Positions 24,183-35,069 of a DNA stretch of 64,000 bases are shown piece by piece. The translations under genes and the position numbers were made by a program. The notes under the pieces were generated by a model, which worked only from the letters and a program-made list of their open reading frames with translations, made no database searches and was not told the origin of the DNA. Position 1 is the stretch's first letter, and every line of letters begins with the position of its first letter. The stretch lies in NCBI RefSeq assembly GCF_002292295.1, contig NZ_DBBS01000005.1:1-64000 (forward strand), read 5' to 3'. The stretch is from Sphingomonas sp. UBA978. Lineage in GTDB: Bacteria > Pseudomonadota > Alphaproteobacteria > Sphingomonadales > Sphingomonadaceae.

Positions 24183-25139
24183 CTATTTCTCTCCTTGCGT
24201 GTCGGTCCAGCGCTTGCCGGCCGGGAACACCTCGTCGAACCCGCCCTTCAGCGCCGATCCATAGACGGGGTTGGGCAGCACGAACCAGCCGTTGCCCCAC
24301 AATGCCGCGACCGCGCCGCCGTCGGCCATGCGGCGGCGGTCGGCCGCGGACGGCAATGCGTTGAACAGGTCGCTGAAATCGCCGAGCTGGTCGCCGCCCA
24401 TCGCGACGACGCAATAGCGCTGCGCGATGACGGTACGACGCGCGTCCTTGCCGCTGGCGCCATCGCGCAGGAACAGGTCGGTGCCCGGCACGAAGTCGCC
24501 CAGCCCGGCGGCCTTCAGCCCCGCGACCGTGCCGGCCGCGTTGGCGGCGCTGCGGTTGCTGTTGATGATGACCGTGATATTGGCGGCGCGCAGTGCGGCG
24601 AAGGCCTCGACCGCGCCGGGGACGGGCGCCACCGCCGCGGCACCGGTCCGCTCCCAGCGGGACCATTGCGCCGCATCGAAGGGCGCGGCCGGATCGCGCG
24701 CGGCCAGCGCCTCCACCCCGAGGTTGAGCACGACGGTTTCGTCCGCATCGAACACCGCGGCGCGCGGCTTGCCGGCGCAGCCCTCCCATTGCGGTGCGGC
24801 GAGCGTCGATCCCGGTTTCAGCACCACGCCGTCCCCGGCGGCGCGGCGATAGGTCGCATAGTTGACCAGCGCGCGGAACGCCTGCCGGCTGAGCGCCGCG
24901 GCCTCGCCCGATCCATAGAGATACTGGAATTGCGGCGGCACCGGCGCCCCCGCGACCGCCATCGCAGCCGCGCCGCCACCGGGCGGCGGCAGCGCCTTCA
25001 GCCCGGTGATCCGCACGACCTTGCCGTCCGCGGTATAGGTCTGCCCGGGCGCCGGTAGCGTCGCCACACGCGGACGGCGCGTCGGGCCGCACGCCGCGAG
25101 CGTCGCGGCGCCGGCGAGGATCAGGACGGTCCGCCGCAT
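24183..25139 (-). CDS. HAD-family acid phosphatase lipoprotein (class B/P4-like)
   Basis: Envelope phosphatase of the HAD acid phosphatase (lipoprotein e(P4)) group, probably releasing phosphate from nucleotides or similar esters outside the inner membrane. The 318-residue precursor has a lipoprotein signal (LILAGAATLAACG, Cys about 17). The catalytic pair is in VFDADETVVLN, with later INSNRSAAN (motif II) and MGGDQLGDFSDLF (motif III/IV with Asp pair). ATG 25139 shares its A with the scoA TGA (TGATG); a GTG at 25142 is the alternative. It ends one base before the scoB start, so all three genes are tightly joined. Confidence 0.88.
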   Translation of the reverse strand: MRRTVLILAGAATLAACGPTRRPRVATLPAPGQTYTADGKVVRITGLKALPPPGGGAAAMAVAGAPVPPQFQYLYGSGEAAALSRQAFRALVNYATYRRAAGDGVVLKPGSTLAAPQWEGCAGKPRAAVFDADETVVLNLGVEALAARDPAAPFDAAQWSRWERTGAAAVAPVPGAVEAFAALRAANITVIINSNRSAANAAGTVAGLKAAGLGDFVPGTDLFLRDGASGKDARRTVIAQRYCVVAMGGDQLGDFSDLFNALPSAADRRRMADGGAVAALWGNGWFVLPNPVYGSALKGGFDEVFPAGKRWTDTQGEK

Positions 25140-25852
25140 CACGCCTCGGCCTGCTCCCGCGCGCGGACGGTGCGGAATTCGATCTTCTTGTCGTAGGGCG
25201 CGCCGACGATCATCCGCTTCACATAGATGCCCGGCAGGTGGATCGCGTCGGGATCGAGGCTGCCGACTGGTACCACCTCCTCGACCTCGGCGATGCAGAT
25301 CTTGCCCGCGGTCGCCATCGGCTGGTTGAAGTTGCGCGCGGTCTTGCGGAAGATGAGATTGCCGCTCTCGTCCGCCTTCCAGCCCTTGATGATGCTGATG
25401 TCGGAGCGGATGCCGCGTTCGAGGATATAGTCCTCGCCGTCGAAGCTCTTCACCTCCTTGCCCTCGGCGACCAAGGTGCCGACGCCGGTCTTCGTATAGA
25501 AGCCGGGGATGCCCGCGCCGCCGGCGCGGCAGCGTTCGGCGAGCGTCCCCTGCGGGCAGAATTCGACCTTGAGCTCACCGGACAGATACTGGCGCTCGAA
25601 CTCCTTGTTCTCGCCGACGTAGCTGGAGATCATCTTTCTGACCTGGCGCGTGCGCAGCAGCTTGCCGAGCCCCTCGCCGTCCACCCCGGCATTGTTGCTG
25701 GCGATGGTCAGATCCCGGACCCCCGACGCCTGGATCGCATCGATCAGCCGTTCGGGGATGCCGCACAGGCCGAACCCGCCCGCGCAGATCGTCATGCCGT
25801 CGTGCAGCAGGCCGTCGAGCGCGGCTGCGGCATCGGGATAGAGCTTCTTCAT
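25139..25852 (-). CDS. scoA: 3-oxoacid CoA-transferase subunit A
   Basis: Subunit A partner of ScoB. The 237-residue product has the family opening LHDGMTICAGGFGLCGIPERLIDA with its Gly-rich CoA site, then SNNAGVDGEGLGKLL, KKMI-like KMISSYVGENKEF and GKEVKSFDGEDYILE. Expected length. It is first of the three-gene run; upstream lies a composite palindromic element and then the ppdK stop. Confidence 0.95.
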   Translation of the reverse strand: MKKLYPDAAAALDGLLHDGMTICAGGFGLCGIPERLIDAIQASGVRDLTIASNNAGVDGEGLGKLLRTRQVRKMISSYVGENKEFERQYLSGELKVEFCPQGTLAERCRAGGAGIPGFYTKTGVGTLVAEGKEVKSFDGEDYILERGIRSDISIIKGWKADESGNLIFRKTARNFNQPMATAGKICIAEVEEVVPVGSLDPDAIHLPGIYVKRMIVGAPYDKKIEFRTVRAREQAEA

Positions 25853-25924
25853 CGCCCGTCACTCTCCTGTCGTTGCCGCGGCGATAGCGGGGCCGTCGCC
25901 GTAGCGTCAATCACGCGCTCGCCT

Positions 25925-26046
25925 CCCCTTCCTCTCAGGGAAGGGGCGCGGGCGAGTGGGGGCCTGGTGATACGGATCCCGAATGTGCCGGGTCGCCGTA
26001 TCGCGAGCACGCCACCCACCCCCGGCCCCTCCCTTGAAGGGAGGGG
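25925..26046. repeat. Composite palindromic element between ppdK and scoA
   Basis: Three hairpins in 122 bases: CCCCTTCC/GGAAGGGG at 25925-25946, GATACGG paired with CCGTATC near 25969-26002, and CCCCTCCCTT/AAGGGAGGGG at 26026-26046. The GGGAGGGG-type ends belong to the same style as the elements in glyS and after the TraB gene. It may also serve as the ppdK terminator. Confidence 0.7.
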
Positions 26047-26054
26047 AGGAAGGG

Positions 26055-28712
<2,658 letters not shown>

Positions 28713-28799
28713 CGCTGGTCCTTGAGCTACGTTGGATGCCTGTCCCGGGGAGGAGAGAAAGCACGGTCACGTCTGGTCGGCGGAAGGCGGGGGTATGCG

Positions 28800-31271
28800 C
28801 TACCCCTCGATCTTGGAGAAATCGGCCACGGCATGCACCGCCGCCCGCACCCGCGCCAGCAGCGCCAGCCGCGCGGCGCGCCGGTCGGGATCGGGATCGT
28901 TGACGGTGACGTCGTCGAAGAAGGTATCGATCGGCGCGCGCAGCGAGGCAAGCGCCGCCATCGCGCCCTCGAAATCCTCGCGCGCGATCGCCGATGCGGC
29001 GGCGGGTTCGGCGGCATCGAGCGCGGCGATGAGCGCGGCTTCGGCGGGTTCGGGTGCGTAATTCCCTCTCCCCTCGGGAGCGGACGGGTGAGGTTCGGCG
29101 GGCGTCTCGCCCCTGCCCTCACCCCGCGGCGCTGGCGCGCCTGCCCCCTCTCCCGCCGGGAGAGGGGAATAGCCCTCCTTCTTCAGGATGTTGGCAGCAC
29201 GCTTGTAGCCGGCGAGCAGGTTGGTGCCGTCCCCGGTGGTGACGAAGGCCTGCAACGCGCGGACACGGGCAAGCAGACGGACGAGGTCATCCTCGCCGCC
29301 CAGCGCGAATACCGCGTCGATCAGGTCGTGACGAACGCCGGCCTCGCGTTGCTGCACCTTGAGGCGGTCGGCGAAGAAGTCGAGAATCGAATCAACAAAC
29401 GGTTTTATGCGATCCACCACGGCCGACAGGCCTTGCATACGATCCGACACGTTTTGAACCTGAGCAGACAATCGTTTGAGATCATCGCTGTTCGAACTCA
29501 TATCGACTAGCGCTCCGGACGCGTTCGGCGATGCATTGCCTGATCGCGATGAATCACCCATCACACGACGGACTTCAGCTTTCAAAGCAGCTAGATTCTG
29601 GGACTCCTGTTCACTGCGCTCCAGAAGATTTTCATGAACCACACGCTCTATTGGAAGGCGTACAGAAGCAACGCTCATCTGCAGGATCAGCGAAAGCGCC
29701 GAGCGCCGCAATGCAAACGGGTCTTTAGAGCCGGACGGACGGAGATCGGCTGCAAAAAAGTGTACGATCGTATCCAGCTTGTCCGCCAGCGACACCGCCA
29801 CCGTGACCGGGGCGGTGGGCACGTCATCACCCTGCCCGACAGGCTTGTAATGGTCGCGGATCGCATCGGCGACTTCGCGCGGCTCGCCCTGCGCGGCGGC
29901 GTAATAGCCGCCCATCAGGCCCTGCAATTCGGGGAATTCGCCGACCATGCCGGTGACGAGGTCCGCCTTGGCGAGGCGTGCGGCGCGTTCTGCCATGTCG
30001 GCGAGGGACATACCCTCTCCCACCGGGAGAGGGAGGGGCCCGCCCGGCGCAGCCGGGTGGGAGGGTGAGGGTGACGTGACAGGCGTTAGGCCCTCACCCT
30101 CACCCCGCGGCTCTGACGCGCCTTGCCCCTCTCCCGATGGGAGAGGGGAAGAAACGATCCCCTCTTCGATCAGCCAGCGGGCGAGCTTGGCGACGCGGTC
30201 GACCTTGTCGGCGAGCGTGCCGAGCTTTTCGTGAAAGACGATGTTGGAGAGCTTTGCCGCCTGCTCCTCCAACGGTGTCTTAAGGTCCGTCTCGTAGAAG
30301 AAGCGCGCATCGCTCAGTCGCGCGGCGAGCACCTTGCGGTTGCCCTCGACGATCTTGGCGCCGCCGTCGGTCGCCTCGATATTGGCGGTGCAGACGAAGG
30401 CGTTCGCCAGTGCGCCGGCGCCGTCGCGGCAGACGAAATACTTCTGGTTCACCCGCGCGGTAAGCTGGATCACCTCCGGCGGCACCGACAGATAGTCCGC
30501 GTCGAAGCGGCCGAGCAGCGGCACCGGCCATTCGGTGAGGCCCGCATTCTCCGCGACCAGCCCCTCGTCCTCGACCAGCACCAGCCCCGCCTCGGTGGCC
30601 AGCGCGGCGGCGCGGTCGCGGATCAGCGTGCGGCGTTCGTCCTGGTCGACGATCACGTGGCAGGCGCGCAGTTTCTCGACGTAATCCGCCGCCGACCCGA
30701 TCGTGATCTGGCCCGGGTGATGGAAGCGATGGCCGAAGGTCGCGAACCCCGAACGGATGCCGGCGATCTCGACGTCGACCAGATCCTCGCCGAACAGCGC
30801 GACGATGCCGTGCAGCGGCCGCACCCAGCGCAGGCTCTCGGTCGAGGCGGAGGCGGCGCCCCAGCGCATCGACTTGGGCCAGGGAAAGGCGCGGATGATC
30901 GCCGGGATCGCCTCCGCGAGCACCGCCGTGGTGGCGCGGCCGGGCTTTTCGGTGACCGCATAGAACACGCCGTCGCGTTCCGTCAGCGCGTCGCGGGTGA
31001 GCCCGGTCTTGCGCAGGAACCCGTCCAGCGCCTGCGGCGGGGCGCCCGTCTTGGGGCCCTTCAGCTCTTCGGACACCGCCTGCGTCTCGACCGGCAGGTC
31101 GCGCGCGATCAGCACCAGCCGGCGCGGCGTCGCATAGGTGACCAGCGCCGCGGCAGCGAGGCCGGCCTTCGCCAATTCGCCCGCGAACAGCCGCGACAGA
31201 TCGTCCCGCGCCTTGTCCTGCATGCGCGCGGGGATTTCTTCGGAGCGGAGTTCTAGAAGGAAGTCGGTCAT
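28800..31271 (-). CDS. glyS: Glycine-tRNA ligase beta subunit, with three insertions
   Basis: Beta subunit of the bacterial alpha2-beta2 glycyl-tRNA synthetase. At 823 residues it is longer than the usual roughly 690. Family segments are clear: LLELRSEEIPARMQ at the start, HRFHHPG near 180, AARLAKADLVTGMVGEFPELQGLMG near 430, FFADRLKVQQREAGVRHDLIDAVFALGG near 630 and GYKRAANILKKEG near 690. Extra material lies at about residues 370-421 and 700-738, both encoded by GC-rich palindromic elements and rich in Pro/Gly/Glu, and at about 525-620, an AT-richer stretch with a helical, possibly coiled-coil look (SDDLKRLSAQVQNVSDRMQG). The frame is kept throughout, so the enzyme must tolerate them. glyQ is upstream across a repeat-filled gap. 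Confidence 0.94.
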   Translation of the reverse strand: MTDFLLELRSEEIPARMQDKARDDLSRLFAGELAKAGLAAAALVTYATPRRLVLIARDLPVETQAVSEELKGPKTGAPPQALDGFLRKTGLTRDALTERDGVFYAVTEKPGRATTAVLAEAIPAIIRAFPWPKSMRWGAASASTESLRWVRPLHGIVALFGEDLVDVEIAGIRSGFATFGHRFHHPGQITIGSAADYVEKLRACHVIVDQDERRTLIRDRAAALATEAGLVLVEDEGLVAENAGLTEWPVPLLGRFDADYLSVPPEVIQLTARVNQKYFVCRDGAGALANAFVCTANIEATDGGAKIVEGNRKVLAARLSDARFFYETDLKTPLEEQAAKLSNIVFHEKLGTLADKVDRVAKLARWLIEEGIVSSPLPSGEGQGASEPRGEGEGLTPVTSPSPSHPAAPGGPLPLPVGEGMSLADMAERAARLAKADLVTGMVGEFPELQGLMGGYYAAAQGEPREVADAIRDHYKPVGQGDDVPTAPVTVAVSLADKLDTIVHFFAADLRPSGSKDPFALRRSALSLILQMSVASVRLPIERVVHENLLERSEQESQNLAALKAEVRRVMGDSSRSGNASPNASGALVDMSSNSDDLKRLSAQVQNVSDRMQGLSAVVDRIKPFVDSILDFFADRLKVQQREAGVRHDLIDAVFALGGEDDLVRLLARVRALQAFVTTGDGTNLLAGYKRAANILKKEGYSPLPAGEGAGAPAPRGEGRGETPAEPHPSAPEGRGNYAPEPAEAALIAALDAAEPAAASAIAREDFEGAMAALASLRAPIDTFFDDVTVNDPDPDRRAARLALLARVRAAVHAVADFSKIEG
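29063..29167. repeat. Palindromic element inside glyS (3' copy)
   Basis: CCCTCTCCCCTCGGGAG at 29064-29080 and a 23-base near-palindrome of the form CCCCTCTCCC-N3-GGGAGAGGGG at 29145-29167 enclose a CCCTCACCCCGCGGCGCTGGC stretch. The 23-base unit is identical to the one at 33435-33457. It is translated as part of GlyS (residues about 702-737). Confidence 0.85.
30013..30148. repeat. Palindromic element inside glyS (5' copy)
   Basis: CCCTCTCCC/GGGAGAGGG at 30013-30033 and CCCCTCTCCC/GGGAGAGGGG at 30126-30148 flank inverted GAGGGTGAGGGTGAC and CCCTCACCCTCACC segments near 30060 and 30091. It is translated into the Pro/Gly/Glu-rich stretch of GlyS at about residues 375-420. Confidence 0.85.
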
Positions 31272-31285
31272 TGCGAGGCGCCGAA

Positions 31286-31496
31286 GAAGGAAGAAGGTTT
31301 TTTTGCGCGCGGAGGCGCGGAGACGCGGAGAAGAAGTGAAGAGATTTCGGGCCGCGCTCGTGACAGCGACAGAGCTTCGAGCCGCAGGCGCCTTTCATGT
31401 CGGGCTAGCAGGATCGCGAGACCATTCGAAGGACGCGACCGTTCGCCGCCCGTCTTCTCCGCGTCTCCGCGTCTCCGCGTGAACCTCCCTTCTTCC
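31286..31496. repeat. Long inverted-repeat element between glyS and glyQ
   Basis: GCGCGGAGACGCGGAGAAG at 31315-31333 is inverted as CTTCTCCGCGTCTCCGCG at 31454-31471, and an outer GGAAGAAGGTTT is roughly inverted as AACCTCCCTTCTTCC near 31482-31496. About 120 bases lie between the inner arms. Same word family (GCGGAGACGCGGAG) as the element between hisA and hisF. Confidence 0.8.
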
Positions 31497-31512
31497 ATGC
31501 GCGGCAGAAGCA

Positions 31513-32382
31513 TCACGCCGCCCACCCGTTCTTCTCCATCCACGCGCCGCACGCGCCCTTGGCGAGGTCGCGGACGCGGCCGATATAGGCCTGCCGCTCC
31601 GCCACGGAGATGACGCCGCGCGCCTGCAACAGGTTGAAGGTGTGGCTGGCCTTGATCGCCTGTTCGTAGGCCGGGATCGGCAAGCCGGCGGCGAGGCTGT
31701 TCTCGCACTCCGCCGCCGCCTTTTTGAAGGCGTCGAACAGCGTCGCGGTGTCCGCGACCTCGAAATTCCACGTCGACATCTGCTTCTCATTCTCGAGAAA
31801 CACGTCGCCATAGCTTACGCCGTGATCGTTGAACTTGAGGTCGTAGACGTTGTCGACGTCCTGGATGTACATCGCCAGCCGTTCGAGCCCGTAGGTCAGC
31901 TCGCCCGCGACCGGCTTCATGTCGAATCCGCCCATCTGCTGGAAATAGGTGAACTGCGTCACCTCCATCCCGTCGCACCAGACCTCCCAGCCCAGCCCCC
32001 AGGCGCCGAGCGTCGGCGATTCCCAATCGTCTTCGACGAAGCGGATGTCATGCCGCGTCATGTCGACGCCGATCGCCGCGAGGCTGCCGAGATACAGTTC
32101 CTGCAGGTCGGGCGGCGAGGGCTTCAGGATCACCTGATACTGGTAATAATGCTGCAGGCGGTTGGGGTTCTCGCCGTAGCGCCCGTCGGTCGGGCGGCGG
32201 CACGGCTGGACGAAGGCGGCGTTCCACGTGTCCGGGCCGAGCGCGCGCAGCGTCGTCGCCGGATGGAAGGTGCCCGCGCCCATCTCCATGTCGTACGGCT
32301 GGAGGATCACGCAGCCCCTGTCGCTCCAATAGTCATGGAGCGTGAGGATCATCTTCTGGAAGGAAAGCGGTGTGGCGGCCAT
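31513..32382 (-). CDS. glyQ: Glycine-tRNA ligase alpha subunit
   Basis: Catalytic alpha subunit that activates glycine and charges tRNA-Gly together with GlyS. The 289-residue product carries class II synthetase marks: DRGCVILQPYDMEMGAGTFH, the PCRRPTDGRYGENPNR segment and motif-3-like GLERLAMYIQ. ATG 32382 (MAATPLSFQKM) gives the usual length; an upstream ATG at 32421 adds an Ala-rich tail. glyS follows after a 241-base gap filled by an inverted-repeat element, whereas the two genes are usually close together. Confidence 0.96.
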   Translation of the reverse strand: MAATPLSFQKMILTLHDYWSDRGCVILQPYDMEMGAGTFHPATTLRALGPDTWNAAFVQPCRRPTDGRYGENPNRLQHYYQYQVILKPSPPDLQELYLGSLAAIGVDMTRHDIRFVEDDWESPTLGAWGLGWEVWCDGMEVTQFTYFQQMGGFDMKPVAGELTYGLERLAMYIQDVDNVYDLKFNDHGVSYGDVFLENEKQMSTWNFEVADTATLFDAFKKAAAECENSLAAGLPIPAYEQAIKASHTFNLLQARGVISVAERQAYIGRVRDLAKGACGAWMEKNGWAA

Positions 32383-32478
32383 TGCGCCTGTGGCTTTGGC
32401 GGATGAGGCGGCGTCTAGCAAGTGGTGCAGCGCGGCATTAGCTATGGGGCGAGCTTCACTTCAGGACACCGTTCCCGC

Positions 32479-33393
32479 ATGATCCGAACCCTTGGCGCCG
32501 CGATATCGGCAATCGCGCTCAGCCTCGCGCTGCCCGCCTGCGCGCAGCAGCCCGCCACGCCCGCCCCCTCCCCGGCGGCGAACGATGCCGACCCCGCGCT
32601 GTGGGTGGTGAAGGACAAGGATACGACGGTCTATCTGTTCGGCACGATCCACGTGCTGAAACCCGGCCTGACCTGGTTCGACGAGGCGGTGAAGACCGCC
32701 TTCGACCGGTCGGACGAGGTCAAGCTGGAGATCGTGATGCCCGATCCCGCGACGATGCAGGGGCTGGTGCAGGCGACCGGCGTCGCCGCGCCGGGCACCC
32801 CGCCGCTGACGGAGCGCCTGCCCGAGGGCAAGCGCGCCGCCTTCACCAAGGCGGTGACCGACCTCGGCCTGCCCGCCAACGCGCTCGACCGGTACAAGCC
32901 GTGGCTGGCGGCGACGCAGCTGTCGGTCGCGCCCTTGTCGAAGCTCGGCTACGACAGCACCAACGGGCCGGAGGAGGTCATCTCCGCCGCGGCGAAACAG
33001 GCGAACAAGCCGCTGACGGGGCTGGAAACGCCGGAACAGCAGCTCGGCTTCTTCGGCAGCCTGTCGGACGCGGCGCAATTGCAGTTCCTCGAAAGCACCG
33101 TCGACGAACTGCCCAAGCTCGACAGCCAGATGGCCAACATGGTGGAGGATTGGGCGAAGGGCGATCCCGACGCGCTGGCACGCGAGATGAACGACGAGCT
33201 GAAGAGTTCGCCGGAGGTGGCGAAGGTGCTGCTGACCGATCGCAACGCGCGCTGGGCGCAGTGGATCAAGCAGCGGATGACGACGCCGGGAACCGTGTTC
33301 GTCGCGGTGGGTGCGGGGCATCTGGCCGGGCCCGATTCGGTGCAGGCGCACCTGGCGAAGCTGGGGGTCAAGGCGGAGCGGGTTAAGTACTGA
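32479..33393 (+). CDS. TraB/GumN-family lipoprotein
   Basis: A 304-residue TraB/GumN-type protein. It has a lipoprotein-like signal (AISAIALSLALPACAQQ, Cys about 21), a Pro/Ala linker, then the family opening LWVVKDKDTTVYLFGTIHVLKPG with the GTIH motif. The remaining family points are the middle EVKLEIVMPD and the final AVGAGHLAGPDSV, where the GxxH motif lies. Relatives are proposed metal-dependent proteases (Tiki/TraB fold) that act outside the inner membrane; its substrate is unknown. It is divergent from glyQ, and ATG 32479 is the only start giving a signal peptide. Confidence 0.88.
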   Translation: MIRTLGAAISAIALSLALPACAQQPATPAPSPAANDADPALWVVKDKDTTVYLFGTIHVLKPGLTWFDEAVKTAFDRSDEVKLEIVMPDPATMQGLVQATGVAAPGTPPLTERLPEGKRAAFTKAVTDLGLPANALDRYKPWLAATQLSVAPLSKLGYDSTNGPEEVISAAAKQANKPLTGLETPEQQLGFFGSLSDAAQLQFLESTVDELPKLDSQMANMVEDWAKGDPDALAREMNDELKSSPEVAKVLLTDRNARWAQWIKQRMTTPGTVFVAVGAGHLAGPDSVQAHLAKLGVKAERVKY

Positions 33394-33405
33394 CGCCGGT
33401 CACCT

Positions 33406-33489
33406 GTCCTCACCCCTCGGCGCTGCGCGCCTCTCCCCTCTCCCGCCGGGAGAGGGGATAAGACGGCGAAGCCGGCGAAGGGTGAGGAC
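33406..33489. repeat. Palindromic element between TraB/GumN gene and rplY
   Basis: Outer arms GTCCTCACCC (33406-33415) and GGGTGAGGAC (33480-33489) enclose the same 23-base near-palindrome, at 33435-33457, that occurs inside glyS at 29145-29167. It starts 13 bases after the TraB/GumN stop, so it may also terminate transcription there. Confidence 0.88.
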
Positions 33490-33612
33490 GGGAGCGCGAC
33501 GCTGAGTTGCTTTTCCCGCCCCCGTCCGCTAAGCGCCGCCGCTTCCGGTCATGGTCATCCCTGGAGGCGTGGCGCGGAAGCACATACAAGCACGTTTCGG
33601 AAGGTTATCTGC

Positions 33613-34281
33613 ATGAGCGACACCATTACGCTCGCAGCCGAGACGCGCGACCGGGTTGGCAAGGGAGCCTCCCGGGCGCTGCGTCGTGACGGCCGCGTCC
33701 CCGCCGTGATCTACGGCCAGAACAAGGAACCGACCTCGATTCATCTCGAGGAAAAGGCGCTGATGAAGGCGCTGATGACCGGTCACTTCATGAATTCCGT
33801 CATCATGGTCTCCGGCGAGCGTACGCTGCCGAAGGACGTGACGTTCCACCCGGTCACCGATCGTCCGGTGCACGTCGACTTCCTGCGCATCGGTGAGCAC
33901 ACCGAAGTGACCGTGGCCGTCCCCGTCGTGTTCGCCGACGAAGACGAATGCCCGGGCATCAAGCGCGGCAACGGCGTGCTGAACGTCACGCGCCACGAGA
34001 TCGAGCTGATCGTCGACGCCGCGGACATCCCCTCGGAGATCACGATCTCGCTGAAGGGTCGCGAGATCGGCGATTCGATCCACATCAGCGACGTGACGCT
34101 GCCGAAGGGCGCGAAGCCCGCGATCGACGACCGCGATTTCGCGATCGCCACGATCGTGCCGCCGACCGTCCCGACCGCGCAGGACGAGGCGCTCGAGGCC
34201 GAAGTCGCCGAGACGCAGGCTGCCGAGGCGGCTGCCGAAGCCGAAGCGACCGACGCCGGGGACGACGCCAAGGAGGGCTGA
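33613..34281 (+). CDS. rplY: 50S ribosomal protein L25 (long, Ctc-type)
   Basis: Binds 5S rRNA in the large subunit. The 222-residue product has the L25 domain (DRVGKGASRALRRDGRVPAVIYG) and the Ctc-type C-terminal beta domain (GVLNVTRHEIELIVDAADIPSEI, GDSIHISDVTLPKG), then an acidic Ala/Glu-rich tail common in alphaproteobacteria. ATG 33613 is preceded by GGAAGGTTATCTGC. A strong terminator follows, then a 29-base inverted repeat before pth. Confidence 0.96.
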   Translation: MSDTITLAAETRDRVGKGASRALRRDGRVPAVIYGQNKEPTSIHLEEKALMKALMTGHFMNSVIMVSGERTLPKDVTFHPVTDRPVHVDFLRIGEHTEVTVAVPVVFADEDECPGIKRGNGVLNVTRHEIELIVDAADIPSEITISLKGREIGDSIHISDVTLPKGAKPAIDDRDFAIATIVPPTVPTAQDEALEAEVAETQAAEAAAEAEATDAGDDAKEG

Positions 34282-34305
34282 TCCCCTTCGTCGAACCGTT
34301 GAAGG

Positions 34306-34339
34306 GGGCAGGGTGGCGCAAGCTCCCCTGCCCTTTTTT
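34306..34339 (+). terminator. Intrinsic terminator after rplY
   Basis: GGGCAGGG (34306-34313) pairs with CCCTGCCC (34326-34333), then TTTTTT. It begins 25 bases past the rplY stop. Confidence 0.9.
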
Positions 34340-34371
34340 CGTTCTTGGTTCCGGCGGCCTGCTTGCCGTCC

Positions 34372-34480
34372 CGTCACCCCGGACTTGTTCCGGGGTCCAC
34401 CGGGCGGCTAGGCGCAGCGGTCGAACCACTGGCGGTTCGCCTCGCCGCGAAGTGGACCCCGGAACAAGTCCGGGGTGACG
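34372..34480. repeat. Perfect 29-base inverted repeat between rplY and pth
   Basis: Positions 34372-34400 (opens CGTCACCCCGGACTTG) and 34452-34480 (ends CAAGTCCGGGGTGACG) are exact reverse complements, 51 bases apart. Each arm is itself a hairpin of the form CCCCGGA-N5-TCCGGGG. The right arm ends 19 bases before the pth start, so the fold could affect its ribosome site. A partial relative (GTCACCCCGGA) occurs near 61701. Confidence 0.93.
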
Positions 34481-34499
34481 AAGAATAAGGACCAAAGCC

Positions 34500-35069
34500 A
34501 TGCAGATCTGGACCGGGCTCGGCAATCCGGGGCCGCAATATGCGCTGCACCGGCACAATGTCGGCTTCATGGCGCTCGACCTGATCGCCGACATGCACGG
34601 CTTCGCGCCGGTCAAAAAGCAGTTCCAGGGCTGGACGCAGGAGGGGCGGATCGGCAACCACAAGGTGCTGCTGCTCAAGCCCGCGACCTTCATGAACGAG
34701 AGCGGTCGCGCGATCGGCGAGGCGCTGCGCTTCTACAAGCTCGGCCCCGACGCGCTCACCGTCTTCCACGACGAGCTCGATCTCGCGCCGTTCAAGGTGA
34801 AGGTGAAGCGCGGCGGCGGCACCGCCGGGCATAACGGGCTGCGCTCGACCGACCAGCATCTGGGGCCGGAGTTCCGCCGCGTCCGGCTCGGCATCGGCCA
34901 TCCCGGCCACAAGGATCGCGTCACCGGCTATGTGCTCGGCAATTACGCCAAGGCGGAGATGGACGGCCTTGCCGACATGCTCGGCGCGATCGGGGCGGAG
35001 GCGCCGTGGCTCGCCGCGGGCGACGACGTGCGGTTCATGAACGATGTCGCTATGAGGCTGGCGTCATGA
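34500..35069 (+). CDS. pth: Peptidyl-tRNA hydrolase
   Basis: Releases peptides from tRNAs dropped by stalled ribosomes. The 189-residue product has the catalytic set Asn9 (GLGNPGPQY), His19 (HRHNVGF) and Asp near 92 (FHDELDL), plus KPATFMNESG and GGGTAGHNGLRS. Length is normal. Its stop overlaps the start of the oxygenase gene (ATGA). rplY-pth is a common neighbour pair, here separated by a terminator and an inverted repeat. Confidence 0.97.
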   Translation: MQIWTGLGNPGPQYALHRHNVGFMALDLIADMHGFAPVKKQFQGWTQEGRIGNHKVLLLKPATFMNESGRAIGEALRFYKLGPDALTVFHDELDLAPFKVKVKRGGGTAGHNGLRSTDQHLGPEFRRVRLGIGHPGHKDRVTGYVLGNYAKAEMDGLADMLGAIGAEAPWLAAGDDVRFMNDVAMRLAS

